Part shown: in pieces, positions 46,255 to 55,661 of the stretch | How the letters are laid out: each line of letters opens with the position of its first letter | How positions within the stretch are numbered: the stretch's first letter is position 1 | Assembly: GCA_003612525.1 (NCBI GenBank) | Contig: RAZD01000013.1 | Location: 37,635 to 101,634 of the forward strand | Source: a bacterium C-53 | GTDB taxonomy: Bacteria > Bacillota > Clostridia > Lachnospirales > Lachnospiraceae | Length of the DNA stretch: 64,000 bases | Direction of reading: 5' to 3' | Made by a program: the position numbers and the translations under genes | Notes under the pieces: generated by a model | The model's database searches: none | Seen by the model: only the letters and a program-made list of their open reading frames with translations | What the model was told of the DNA's origin: nothing

Positions 46255-46491
46255 TCAAACAGATAATATCTGTATGATTTTATCATAGTTTTCCGGTTGA
46301 TGGGGAAACGTACAGTCTGTACAGATTTTCAGTTTTCCTCCGTCTCTTTCCATATATTGCGGATTCCCCGGACAGTTTTCCCTCAAATACATTGGACAGT
46401 AGCAAAATAAACAATTAAAATCCACGAGTCCCTCATGGCAGGGAAAATACTGACACTCTTTATTTTCAAAAAAACGATACGAATTTTTCAT
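46255..46491 (-). CDS. Small cysteine-rich domain protein
   Basis: This 78-residue protein contains eight or more Cys residues in CQYFPCHEG, NCLFCYCPMY, NCPG and ICTDCTFPH, matching the cysteine-rich small domain family (metal binding likely). The ATG at 46491 overlaps the stop of the ArsC/Spx-like gene by four bases (ATGA), so this start is preferred to one six codons upstream. Function unknown. Confidence 0.82.
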   Translation of the reverse strand: MKNSYRFFENKECQYFPCHEGLVDFNCLFCYCPMYLRENCPGNPQYMERDGGKLKICTDCTFPHQPENYDKIIQILSV

Positions 46492-46838
46492 TGCAGTTTC
46501 TCTTCCCACTCTGCTTCCCTGAATCCTACAAACACCATCTCATCGTCCACAAGAAGCGGGCGCTTCACAAGCATCCCATTTGTGGCAAGCAGCTTTAACT
46601 GATCTTCCTCACTCATAGCCGGAAGTTTCTCTTTTAACTGCATATTCTTATAGACCTGGCCGCTCGTATTGAAAAATTTTTTAAGCGGCAGTCCGCTCTT
46701 ATCGTACCACTGCTTCAACTCATCATAGGAGGGGTTGGCCTCTGCGATATTCCGGTCTGTGTAAGTAATATCATGTGCATTTAACCATTTTTTTGCCTTT
46801 TGGCAGGTAGAACATTTCGGGTATTCGATAAATAACAT
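46488..46838 (-). CDS. ArsC/Spx-family thioredoxin-fold protein
   Basis: The 116-residue protein starts at 46838 (MLFIEYPKCSTC) with GGAG nine bases upstream. The redox CxxC (CSTCQKAKKWL) sits at residues 9-12, then NPSYDELKQWY, SGLPLKKFFNTSG and LVKRPLLVDDEMVFVGF follow as in the YffB/ArsC-Spx group. It is not the B. subtilis Spx of competence control by length and tail. It probably acts as a thiol oxidoreductase or glutaredoxin-type reductase. Confidence 0.88.
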   Translation of the reverse strand: MLFIEYPKCSTCQKAKKWLNAHDITYTDRNIAEANPSYDELKQWYDKSGLPLKKFFNTSGQVYKNMQLKEKLPAMSEEDQLKLLATNGMLVKRPLLVDDEMVFVGFREAEWEEKLQ

Positions 46839-46880
46839 TTTTCTATTCTCCACTTCTTACTTTAAATTTATTTGAACTTC

Positions 46881-49800
46881 TTATATTTCTTTGTACTCAG
46901 GCATGCTGTCAATCAGTTCCTGCGTCTTCATACTAACATGGATTATGGACAGCAAAAGATGAAACACATACTGTTCGTCTCCGTATTGATTCGGGTCATC
47001 CACAATGCCGCTCGCTTTATCCACTGTTACCGCGTAGCGTTCCATTACCCATTCGATTGCCGATTTTCCATTTACAACATACTCATACGCCTGCTCTGGA
47101 ATATTACTGATCTGGATAGAGTCATTAAAAAGGATTGTATCTTTCAAAACTGCTTTTCCATCTTTCTTAAAGCGCATTTTTTCTACGGAGAAGTCAGGTT
47201 TATCCATCCGAATTTCTACTCCCAACGTTTGAGGAGCAACAGGCTGCTCATAGTGAACGTGTAATTCTGCTAACTCTCTGCCAATGCGAACATACTCAGA
47301 AAACCGATCCAGCATTGGAATTCGAGGCATTTCTTTGGAGAGGTTATCGCCATACAACTCGATGTACTTCCTGTTTTGCATGACAGCGTACAGATAGTAG
47401 AAAATATCCTCCTTCTGAACTTTGCTTCCATACATCTCGCGGAATTTTCCCAACGCCGCATCGGAAATGGCTGACCACTTTTTATAACGAATGGCGGGTT
47501 TCTCTTCGGTCCGGCTGTCCATAAAATCAAACATATGCATCTGAGTCACTGTTGGATTCTCATCAACACGGTCGTAGAAAAACATCGGCATACAAATTGA
47601 ATGCTCCAAAAGATTCAGGTCCTGCATACAATCCGTCATCAAAACCGAAAACCCCTTTTTAAGAGGTGCGCCTGAGACACAGATCACAAGATTTTCATGC
47701 TCCGAATCAGGAAAAATGCGATCCCACCTGGAAGGCATTTCAATCATGCACTTATTATATGTTAAAATCTTTTTGCAATACGGACGGTATGCCGTCATAC
47801 GTGTTTCTGTCTCAAGGGAAAGTTCCTCATTTTTGCAAAACTGTCTAAACAATCCACGTGACCAGCTAATCCTGGCAGGGTCATTGCTTCGAATATTTTG
47901 TAGATACGTTTCCTGTACTTTAGGTTCCGCACTGACGGTTCTTTCATCTACTCTTGCCTGAAATTCAGCATGACAGCGCAGTCGTTCCGCATTGTAAAAC
48001 CGAATCATTTCCGCAGCATGTTTTGTTGCCATCTCAGCGGAAAAATTGTATACCCACACATCACGATTGGTGGAAATACCAGAGGAATAGTTGTCCATAA
48101 AAATACTGTGTCTCTCTCTTTTTTTCTTATCACCCAAAGCAATGAAATTCATAAACTCCGGGTTCCTCTGATTGACCCAGTCGTGATTGTCATTCGGTCG
48201 CAGTGATTTCCAGGGTATGTGTTTCATACTGCCAAAGTTTGAAATAATGGAAAGCTTTTGTTCTCTGGTCAGATAGTCTCCGATATCATAGTAGCGTACA
48301 TATCCGTCTTTTCGTATACCTTTCTTTTTCACAAGAATCGTGATGGCAACAGGAGTACGTGAGCCGGAGCCAAATATCTTCCCACCTTCTTTTCTGGAGC
48401 GTTCTCCTGAAGTTCTCTGATTTCCTCTTAAATTGAAGCAATATACAGAGTTAAAATCCTCAAGCAGGCATTCTCTGAAACCGTCCAGCGCCACACTGTC
48501 CAGATAAGCGCCATTACTGACAAAGCCAATCACTCCATTATCTCCCAACCGATCTGTCGCCCAGCGAAAAGCCCTGATATAAGTATCATATGCATTTCTT
48601 GTAAGTGTGGCTTTGGATTTTTCAACATAAGTAGCAGCCAGAGATTTATCCAAATGCGGGTAGGAAACATTTTGGTTGTTATCGTTTCCGGATTTCTGAC
48701 CGACCGAATAGGGAGGATTCCCGATAATTACAGTAATAGGAGCCTCTAACTGCTTTGTTGCCCTGGCAGTATTGGCAGAAAACAGCATATTCGATGGAGA
48801 AACTGTAGAGCCGGAACCATCATCCTGAATAGATTCCGACAGGGCGAACGTATCTGCTAAGACGATACCTTCAAACGGTGTATACTCTGTACTTTGCATC
48901 AAATCATGGAAGGTTTCCTCAATGTTGATCGCAGCAATATAGTACGCCAGCAGAACAATTTCATTCGCATGTAATTCATTTGTGTATTTATAGAGAAATT
49001 TATCCGGCGAAATTAAACCGCTCCGTAACAGCCGCACAATAAAAGTACCCGTCCCGGTAAACGGGTCTAAAATATGTACGCCATCATCATTGATGCTGCG
49101 ATGGAACTTTTCGTTGAGAACCATTTCTACACTATTCAAAATAAAATCAACCACTTCGATAGGCGTATAGACAATTCCCAGTTTTGCAACCTGCTTTGGA
49201 AGTGCATTCTTAAAAAACTGTTCGTATAATTCAATGATGATTTTTTGTTTGCCCTCAGCATTGTCAATTCCTTTTGCCCGTTCCTGAACGCTTAAATAAA
49301 ATTTGTCAAGCGTTTCCTGCTCTTTATCCAGAGCCTTTTCATCCAAAATTTCCAGCATATCCTGCATGATAACAGAAACCGGATTGCTTTTGATGAATTC
49401 ATAATCCTCAAAGAGTGCATCGAAAACAGGGCGAGTAATCATATGTTCGGCCAACATCTCAACAGCATCTTTCTCTTTGATAGATGAATTCAGATTCTTC
49501 TGGAGCGCTTTTAGAAATTCTTTGAATTTCGGGCTGATTTCCGGCTTTTTAATCAGCAATCTGATTTCTTCAATATGGCGGTTTGCAATATCCGCGATAT
49601 CCTTCGCCCAGGTTTCCCAATATCGGCGGGAGCCACATTTCTTTACGATTTTGGCATAAATGCTGTTTTTCCACTTTTGGAGATCATCCAGGTTGAGGCT
49701 GAGCTGTGTATAGGATTCGTTACCTCCATTATCTATATCCCCATTGTCAGGTCCGGTGACACCGATGATTTGAATATTATCGGGCTTTTTGCGGTTCAAA

Positions 49801-51731
49801 TCGATTTTATTGATCGTATTATTAAAACGGTCATCATGCGCTCTCAGAGCCTGCAAAACATCCCAGACTATTTTGTATCGCTGGTTATCGGATAATGCTT
49901 CCTCGGGTTCCATTCCGGCTGGGATTCCAATAGGCAGGATAATATACCCATATTTTTTACCATCCACTTTACGCATAACACGTCCGACAGACTGAATAAT
50001 ATCGACAATAGAATTTCTTGGATTTAAGAAAATAACAGCATCCAAAGCCGGAACATCAATTCCTTCAGACAGGCACCGTGCATTGGACAGCACACGGCAG
50101 CGTCCTTCAGAGGCGTTTTGTTTCAGCCAGTCAATTCGATCTTTTCTGAATAAGGCGTTGTCTGTTCCGTCCACATGATCCAGTTCTACAGATACAACAC
50201 TGCTGTCATGCCCATATAACTTTAATTCATCCTGGATTTCCCGGAACATGGCTACAAACTTTTTTGAAGCCGAGATGCTGCTGTTAAATGCCACTGCTCG
50301 TTTCATCGGTGCAGGATCGTTGGCAAAGTAGTTCTCCTCCCCTTCAAAAACTGTACGTTTTGACAATCCATTCAAACATCCCATTATTTTAACAGCGTCT
50401 TCAAGAATCAACTCACTGCTTGAATCAGTAAGCAAGTTCTGCAAAGTCCTGCTGACATAATTTTCATCAACAGCCAGAACAATCACTTTATAATCAGAAA
50501 GCAGCCCTAAAGAAACTGCCTCAGAAAATCCCAAACGGTAAAACTCTTTTCCGTAGATTTCTTCATCATCCATAGAACACAAAACGGCACTCTTCTCACT
50601 GGCTTTCGCTTTGCTTTCATCTCTGTAAATTCTCGGAGTTGCCGTCATGTAAAGGCGCTTTTTGCCTCTGATAAAATCATTGTTATGTATTTTTACAAAA
50701 TCGCTCTCGTCTTCTCCGGCAAGAGTGACCCCGGTCGTGCGATGTGCCTCGTCACAAATAATAAGATCAAACGCTAATCCGGTTTGCTCTTGAAACTTTG
50801 AAATTACATCAATCGATTGGTAGGTGGAGAAAAATAGTTTTAATCCGGTTTCAGACCAGCCAAACTGATAGTATGAGATTAAACGCTCAGCGTCCGTTGT
50901 CGCCGGAATAATCGTGTCCGAAACATGCGCCCCGCCATCAGACATTCTGCTTGCCTTAGGGTCTGAACAGACAGCAAAGACTCTATAATCATATTTGCAT
51001 TGAGCAGACCACTCTAACAGCGTTTGATTGAGCAGCGAGATAGACGGAACAAGAAAGAGTATATTACCTGTTCCGTTTGTGAGCGCTTCTGCAATTTTCA
51101 GTGATGTAAACGTTTTTCCTGTACCACACGCCATAATCAGTTTTCCACGGTCAACAGAAGAAAATCCTTCTAAAACCGATTCGATAGCTTTCATTTGGTG
51201 TGGAAGCTCATGTTTTCGTCCGTCGCGCTTCATCCCGTTAATATTAGTCAGAGAAAAGGACTCCCAGTCGATGCCGGAATCTTTCAGGTCTTTTAATCTT
51301 ATACGGGTGACGGGAGGTAACTGGCCTTCTATCGTTTCTTCTGCTGTAGAAGTCCATTTATCGGTTGTAGACACAATCATCCGGTCAGAATATCGAATTG
51401 GTCTGCCCGCAATGAAAAACGCTTTACCAGAAGCCGATAAAAAAGTATCGACATCCGACTTGGACACCGGATTATTTTCATCGTAGAACTTGCACTGAAT
51501 AGCACAATACTCATCACAGTTTCTCTTCTTTGCTACAATATCAATGCCTGTATCATGCTTCCCCCCATTATAGGGGAATTCACTCCACAACCATACTGTT
51601 TCAAACATTTCCAGATAAAGCGGGCTAGTCAGGAAATATTTTTTCATAAGCAATTCAAAAAAAGTTCCCTGCTGTGATTTATTCTGACTCAAATTCTTAA
51701 AGTCGAGCAATAGCTGCTCAAAACCATTCAT
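46881..51731 (-). CDS. Single-chain type ISP-like restriction-modification enzyme
   Basis: The protein is 1616 aa from the ATG at 51731 (GGGGG site upstream). The order is: an Mrr-like nuclease (Glu at about 26, Asp in GIDIVAKK at about 64, QCK at about 79-81); a superfamily 2 helicase with Walker A MACGTGKT near residue 200, CDEAHRTTG near 326 and the later SVGRVMRK motif VI; a helical coupler; an N6-adenine methyltransferase with LDPFTGTGTF near 887 and GNPPYSVGQ near 1005; and a C-terminal target-recognition region. This is the layout of LlaGI/LlaBIII-type enzymes that cut, translocate and methylate in one chain. No separate specificity gene is seen. Confidence 0.9.
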   Translation of the reverse strand: MNGFEQLLLDFKNLSQNKSQQGTFFELLMKKYFLTSPLYLEMFETVWLWSEFPYNGGKHDTGIDIVAKKRNCDEYCAIQCKFYDENNPVSKSDVDTFLSASGKAFFIAGRPIRYSDRMIVSTTDKWTSTAEETIEGQLPPVTRIRLKDLKDSGIDWESFSLTNINGMKRDGRKHELPHQMKAIESVLEGFSSVDRGKLIMACGTGKTFTSLKIAEALTNGTGNILFLVPSISLLNQTLLEWSAQCKYDYRVFAVCSDPKASRMSDGGAHVSDTIIPATTDAERLISYYQFGWSETGLKLFFSTYQSIDVISKFQEQTGLAFDLIICDEAHRTTGVTLAGEDESDFVKIHNNDFIRGKKRLYMTATPRIYRDESKAKASEKSAVLCSMDDEEIYGKEFYRLGFSEAVSLGLLSDYKVIVLAVDENYVSRTLQNLLTDSSSELILEDAVKIMGCLNGLSKRTVFEGEENYFANDPAPMKRAVAFNSSISASKKFVAMFREIQDELKLYGHDSSVVSVELDHVDGTDNALFRKDRIDWLKQNASEGRCRVLSNARCLSEGIDVPALDAVIFLNPRNSIVDIIQSVGRVMRKVDGKKYGYIILPIGIPAGMEPEEALSDNQRYKIVWDVLQALRAHDDRFNNTINKIDLNRKKPDNIQIIGVTGPDNGDIDNGGNESYTQLSLNLDDLQKWKNSIYAKIVKKCGSRRYWETWAKDIADIANRHIEEIRLLIKKPEISPKFKEFLKALQKNLNSSIKEKDAVEMLAEHMITRPVFDALFEDYEFIKSNPVSVIMQDMLEILDEKALDKEQETLDKFYLSVQERAKGIDNAEGKQKIIIELYEQFFKNALPKQVAKLGIVYTPIEVVDFILNSVEMVLNEKFHRSINDDGVHILDPFTGTGTFIVRLLRSGLISPDKFLYKYTNELHANEIVLLAYYIAAINIEETFHDLMQSTEYTPFEGIVLADTFALSESIQDDGSGSTVSPSNMLFSANTARATKQLEAPITVIIGNPPYSVGQKSGNDNNQNVSYPHLDKSLAATYVEKSKATLTRNAYDTYIRAFRWATDRLGDNGVIGFVSNGAYLDSVALDGFRECLLEDFNSVYCFNLRGNQRTSGERSRKEGGKIFGSGSRTPVAITILVKKKGIRKDGYVRYYDIGDYLTREQKLSIISNFGSMKHIPWKSLRPNDNHDWVNQRNPEFMNFIALGDKKKRERHSIFMDNYSSGISTNRDVWVYNFSAEMATKHAAEMIRFYNAERLRCHAEFQARVDERTVSAEPKVQETYLQNIRSNDPARISWSRGLFRQFCKNEELSLETETRMTAYRPYCKKILTYNKCMIEMPSRWDRIFPDSEHENLVICVSGAPLKKGFSVLMTDCMQDLNLLEHSICMPMFFYDRVDENPTVTQMHMFDFMDSRTEEKPAIRYKKWSAISDAALGKFREMYGSKVQKEDIFYYLYAVMQNRKYIELYGDNLSKEMPRIPMLDRFSEYVRIGRELAELHVHYEQPVAPQTLGVEIRMDKPDFSVEKMRFKKDGKAVLKDTILFNDSIQISNIPEQAYEYVVNGKSAIEWVMERYAVTVDKASGIVDDPNQYGDEQYVFHLLLSIIHVSMKTQELIDSMPEYKEI

Positions 51732-51786
51732 ATTAATCCCCCATTCTTGCTCAACCTGCGAATTTGAGCGCAAGCATAAACTTGAC

Positions 51787-51812
51787 GATTGAAAAAACGG
51801 AATTTTTCAATC
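51787..51812 (-). other. Perfect hairpin in the leader of the restriction enzyme gene
   Basis: The arms GATTGAAAAA and TTTTTCAATC (ten bases each) enclose a six-base loop about 55 bases above the start codon of the restriction enzyme. A short palindrome, TACTATTAGTA, lies just beyond it (51820-51832). These could be regulatory sites of the restriction gene, since no controller protein is encoded nearby. Confidence 0.45.
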
Positions 51813-51832
51813 TACTCCTACTATTAGTATTG

Positions 51833-52261
51833 TCACAGCCATTCTTTACCTTTTCTACAGGTTAAGCTATGCTTTTTTAAGATACTGTGGATTTGCATTT
51901 ACATCTTTTTTATTTTCACAATTATAAATTTAAAACATTTCCGCAAAAATTGTAGCTCTCACTTTAAAATCACTCTATATTTACATACTCATAAAAAGCA
52001 AAAATTTTAGATTAATTAATTTTTATACTTTGTAAATAAAAATTAACTCTTTGTATCTCCCCTCCGCACACATCAACCACCACCAAAACCTCCAAATACT
52101 TCTTCATCATCTACAAATAGAATATGCTTATAAAATTACCTAAAACAAAGCACTTCTAGATATGTTTTCGTTACATTCCCACTACATATTCTACATGTCA
52201 CGAATGTGCAATTTAAATGTACAACCCTTGATTTTCCATTATATTTTTCACAATATATCCA
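51833..52261. other. AT-rich intergenic stretch with no recognised gene
   Basis: No frame of useful length with a ribosome binding site was found. The stretch is strongly AT-rich, with long A/T runs, and unlike the DNA left of 46.9 kb. Confidence 0.6.
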
Positions 52262-52723
52262 TTATACCATTTTTTTGAGCTCCATTATTAGAGCAGTATA
52301 TTTTCTAAAATAGTCCCGGCCTTCTTTTGCCGTTATTTCCAAATTTTCATAATCAATATCCTGCTTCGCTAAATCATGAGTTACATCATTTCTTTTGTTT
52401 CGCCAAATTTGTATTTTATCTATTAATCCCGAATCTAAAAACTCTTTTTGCAACCATGTTGTCAGTTCATCCGAACTACATTTGCAGGGCATCACGGATA
52501 TTTTTTTATTCATTACATAATCCTTAAAATAGGTTAGACATTGAAATATCTTATCACCATTTTTTCGTGGTATGTTAAGTCGTTCTAATAGCTTATATGT
52601 CCGTTCTTCAAATAACGAATACGTCAATGCCATAGCCTCAATATAGTAGTTATCATCAAGTGCTTTATCAATTTTTCCCACTAGAAATTCAAATCTTTTG
52701 CCTTTTTGATCCAATCGTGCCAT
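52262..52723 (-). CDS. HEPN-like protein, possible RNase toxin or defence effector
   Basis: This 153-residue, almost wholly helical protein carries RNKRNDVTHDL, in which Arg 111 and His 116 form the R-x4-H catalytic motif of HEPN-type ribonucleases. The earlier region (EAMALTYSLFEERTYKLLERL) fits the first HEPN helices. The start has GGAG seven bases upstream. No obvious MNT-nucleotidyltransferase antitoxin partner is next to it. It lies in the same island as a restriction enzyme, so an anti-phage role is possible. Family placement rests on motif and helix pattern only. Confidence 0.62.
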   Translation of the reverse strand: MARLDQKGKRFEFLVGKIDKALDDNYYIEAMALTYSLFEERTYKLLERLNIPRKNGDKIFQCLTYFKDYVMNKKISVMPCKCSSDELTTWLQKEFLDSGLIDKIQIWRNKRNDVTHDLAKQDIDYENLEITAKEGRDYFRKYTALIMELKKMV

Positions 52724-52804
52724 ATCACATCTCCTTGCATTCCTATTTCACTTATGTTATTATATATTTGCATAAGGATTAGGTTCGATGTCTGTCCTCA
52801 TGCT

Positions 52805-52843
52805 AATAAAGAGAAGCTGTTTCATCTTCTCTTTATTATTTTT
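52805..52843 (+). terminator. Strong hairpin with T run between small ORF and HEPN gene
   Basis: The arms AATAAAGAGAAG and CTTCTCTTTATT pair perfectly over 12 bases with a nine-base loop, and ATTTTT follows on the plus strand. There is no plus-strand gene before it, so its role may be structural on the minus-strand transcript instead. Confidence 0.5.
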
Positions 52844-52894
52844 ACCTTCTCTATGAAATAATTCAGCGCTTACTTAAAACATTTTAATTTCTCT

Positions 52895-53017
52895 CTATAC
52901 CTCCTTATTTATTTTGCACAAAAAAGCCTGATCGATTTGCAAGCTACCACTATCTTCGCCTGCAATTAAAAAGTCAAATGCTACTTGCTTCAATCTGTCA
53001 TTCTGTGTTACATTCAT
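52895..53017 (-). CDS. Possible 40-residue small protein
   Basis: An ATG at 53017, nine bases after a strong GGAGG, opens a 40-residue frame beginning MNVTQNDRLKQVAFDF and ending KINKEV. The composition is ordinary, with mixed helix-forming and acidic parts and no signal peptide. It is the only ribosome-site-led frame in this 0.9 kb stretch and lies between two perfect hairpins. I do not recognise it; it may be the remnant of a longer gene. Confidence 0.45.
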   Translation of the reverse strand: MNVTQNDRLKQVAFDFLIAGEDSGSLQIDQAFLCKINKEV

Positions 53018-53166
53018 TGTTAGAAACCTCCGTATGATTTGGTATTTTTCATCCGACTAAGATGATACTTCTGTCATACTACGAGGTTTGTTTTTATTCT
53101 ATTGGCGTTATTTCCGAATTACAGGAATGTCCCTTCGACTTATATTTTATATCAATTTAGTATAAA

Positions 53167-53202
53167 TTGGAAGAAGCAAGATTTGCATTCTGCTTCTTCC
53201 AA
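53167..53202. repeat. Perfect 12-base inverted repeat
   Basis: TTGGAAGAAGCA (53167-53178) and TGCTTCTTCCAA (53191-53202) enclose a 12-base loop in a gene-poor stretch (53018-53607). On the minus strand TTTATAC follows, so it may end the transcript of the triad operon, but the T run is weak. The rest of the stretch holds no recognisable gene. Confidence 0.55.
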
Positions 53203-53607
53203 CCAACTATACATTATTATTTTATTTTGCAAACCATAAAGGTTGGGCGTTGTCCGTAAACCCAAAAGCCCAAATGGGTGTATGTTTCTTGTCATTCTTT
53301 CCAATACCAGTTTTTCAACAATGTTTTCATATTTAAATAACATCTCTCGGAAAGTTATTTTTATAAATATCATCATATATATTATTTACTTTCGATCTCC
53401 TTGCAAAACATTATAAATAAACCCAAATTGTCAATATTATTTTGTAATGAAATCATTGCATCATCACGCTTATTTTGATATATAATTTAGCATGAAACAA
53501 AGCGCATCTGTCCTTTATCTTGTAATCAAATCATTTATTACTGCATATTGTGTCGATTTTTCATTTGAAAAACCTGTAGCCTTGCCTTCTCCTTTTATTT
53601 AAAAGAT

Positions 53608-54813
53608 TTATAAGTCTTTCCATTCGTGTTTAAGTTGAAATCCTCTTACCTTATCAAGCCGTTGTAATGCTGCTCTATTTACATCAACTATGTCTTTAAA
53701 ACTTCTTGCCTGCGCATACACGCCATTTTTTTCCATATATTCAATTCTACGCATGGCCATTTCCAGCATTACCTCATTAGCAGCCACTGTGTCTTGATAA
53801 GTTTCCCTACTTACATTTTGTACCTGTATTTTTACACAATGAATATAATGTTTAAATGCCATTGTTTCATTAAATGCAGTTGCAGATGGCAATGCACCTG
53901 CAAATAGCAAATCAACAAATCCCTTATCCATATCCTTCGTAGGTTTCATTTGTTGTAACACTCCTGCATTATATGCAACGTCCAAAAATCCCATTTTATA
54001 TTCTGACATTGCAGCAGGATAATAATACCAAATACTCTTTCTTTGTATCACATCATCTTTTTCAAACTTATTAAAAAAATGTCTGACATTTAAATAAGTG
54101 CCAGTAGCCATTCCATCTACCCCAGCCGCTGATAAACAAAGTAATTGATGATTTCCATAACCCATTATTACTTTTTTTCCACTCAACTTTATAGCCGCAC
54201 ATATTTGTAATAAATTAGATAACCACATCGGCGTGTCCACTAAGTACTTTTTTTGGGGTTGATATGCAACAATATAAAAACCATCCACTTCATACTTCTC
54301 TATTTCTTCAATAATCCTTTCTATTTCCATCTCTTTTTGTAACAACAAATTCTCTGGAAAAGCCAGTGTTAAGATGTATCTTTTACCAATCACATACTTC
54401 TTTGTAGCATTTATTAACTTTTCGCACTGTTTTCTCCATCGATTTATCCAGCCTTCATCATATTCATACATAGCAGAAGGAATAATAAAGCTATTACATC
54501 CTGCAATATCATTATACTCTAATATTGCTTGTATAAGTTCTTCTTCGAATGTATTGTTTCCTTCTAATTTTGTTCCAAATGAAGCATCCCAATACTTATA
54601 CTTTAACAAGCCAGGATGATTTGATTTCGGATAATAAAATTGTGGATCAAACAAAGTCTTTACTCCTGCTTTGTCAAATCCACCTTTCCATGTACGTAAT
54701 TGTTCCGGTGAAATATCTCTAGGGCTCAAAATCACAGTTGTGCCCTTCCATTCTCTACTTAAGTCTATTGCAATTTGTTTCATTCCATGTCCAAATTGTA
54801 AATACAAATCCAT
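53608..54813 (-). CDS. Unrecognised TIM-barrel-like protein (third gene of kinase triad)
   Basis: The 401-residue cytoplasmic protein shows alternating strands and helices typical of an alpha/beta barrel: TTVILSPRDIS, NSFIIPSAMYEYDE, YILTLAFPENL, VDGFYIVAYQPQ, KKVIMGYGNHQLLC and VDGMATGTYLNVRHF look like successive barrel strands with polar ends. The last two strands recall tRNA-guanine transglycosylase or DpdA-type barrels, but I see no zinc-binding Cys/His set and do not claim that activity. It starts five bases after the kinase stop, so it is in the same transcript. It has no signal peptide or membrane segment. Confidence 0.65.
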   Translation of the reverse strand: MDLYLQFGHGMKQIAIDLSREWKGTTVILSPRDISPEQLRTWKGGFDKAGVKTLFDPQFYYPKSNHPGLLKYKYWDASFGTKLEGNNTFEEELIQAILEYNDIAGCNSFIIPSAMYEYDEGWINRWRKQCEKLINATKKYVIGKRYILTLAFPENLLLQKEMEIERIIEEIEKYEVDGFYIVAYQPQKKYLVDTPMWLSNLLQICAAIKLSGKKVIMGYGNHQLLCLSAAGVDGMATGTYLNVRHFFNKFEKDDVIQRKSIWYYYPAAMSEYKMGFLDVAYNAGVLQQMKPTKDMDKGFVDLLFAGALPSATAFNETMAFKHYIHCVKIQVQNVSRETYQDTVAANEVMLEMAMRRIEYMEKNGVYAQARSFKDIVDVNRAALQRLDKVRGFQLKHEWKDL

Positions 54814-54818
54814 CTATT

Positions 54819-55661
54819 TCACCTCTCTATCTCTCTTCTTACACTATAAAACCACTCTAACGCTTTCTTCGCTGTACGAGGTCTTCTTGTTACATGTTTT
54901 TGCATAAACGTCTGAATCAATCCCATAAACTGCATATCTGTATCACCATCAACAACAACGCTTTGTGGTACAACCGTTACCGTATTATACCAAATCTCAT
55001 TAATATTTAGTTCATCTCCTCTTACAAATGGATGCTTTCCTGTTATAGCCTCAAAAACTACTACTCCTAATGAAAACAAATCTGCTCTACTATCAATATC
55101 TTTTTTACTATATTGAAATAATTCAGGTGCACCATACCCCGGCGTATGTGGTCCCATTTGCACTTCTGTCATAGTCAAAGAATTCATATTTAATGCTCTT
55201 GCTATGCCAAAATCAATTAAATACCACTTTTCAATACTGTTTCTCACTATATTATCTGGCTTAATATCTCTATGAACAATTTCTTTTTCTTCCATCTGCA
55301 CAATTATTTTTAGAAGTTGTTCTGTTAAATTCATGGCATCTTTTAAAGATAATTTTCCCTGTCCTAATACTTTTTTCAGACTATCTCCATCAATATATTC
55401 TTCCAAAAGATATATACCATTTTGATTCCCAATTTGATAATCTTTAACTTCCAAAACTCTTGGAACATTATTAAAATTATTTTCTGTCACTATCGCTATT
55501 TCACGTTTTACTCGTTCGCTTTGGCCTTCCACAATTTTTAAAATAACCACCCCATAAGTTTTATGTTTTATCAACAATACTTGCTTTTGACCACTTGGAG
55601 GATATTTCTTTAAAATATCTTCAACACAGAAATATTCAATAATATTTTCATCAGATAACAT
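54819..55661 (-). CDS. Hanks-type Ser/Thr protein kinase, soluble
   Basis: This 280-residue kinase has only the catalytic domain. The ATP-anchoring Lys lies at about 42 (VILKIV), the catalytic loop HRDIKPDN at 130-137, the DFG motif in LIDFGIAR at about 150 and the activation-segment end GYGAPELF at about 175. No membrane helix or PASTA repeats are present, unlike housekeeping PrkC/StkP kinases, and no partner phosphatase is adjacent. The first 11 bases overlap the preceding gene and the next gene begins five bases after the stop. The glycine-rich loop is weak (PPSGQKQ). Confidence 0.92.
   Translation of the reverse strand: MLSDENIIEYFCVEDILKKYPPSGQKQVLLIKHKTYGVVILKIVEGQSERVKREIAIVTENNFNNVPRVLEVKDYQIGNQNGIYLLEEYIDGDSLKKVLGQGKLSLKDAMNLTEQLLKIIVQMEEKEIVHRDIKPDNIVRNSIEKWYLIDFGIARALNMNSLTMTEVQMGPHTPGYGAPELFQYSKKDIDSRADLFSLGVVVFEAITGKHPFVRGDELNINEIWYNTVTVVPQSVVVDGDTDMQFMGLIQTFMQKHVTRRPRTAKKALEWFYSVRREIER

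Noticed and set aside
52800..53210. Hairpins suggesting a retron non-coding RNA
   Set aside because: No reverse transcriptase gene is present in the window and the hairpins lack the expected paired ends.
53152..53376. Minus-strand frame of 74 codons
   Set aside because: It lacks a ribosome binding site and runs through the perfect inverted repeat; composition is unlike a protein.
54819..55661. BREX (PglW-like) kinase
   Set aside because: The protein is far too short for PglW and no BrxA/B/C, PglX or PglZ genes are present.
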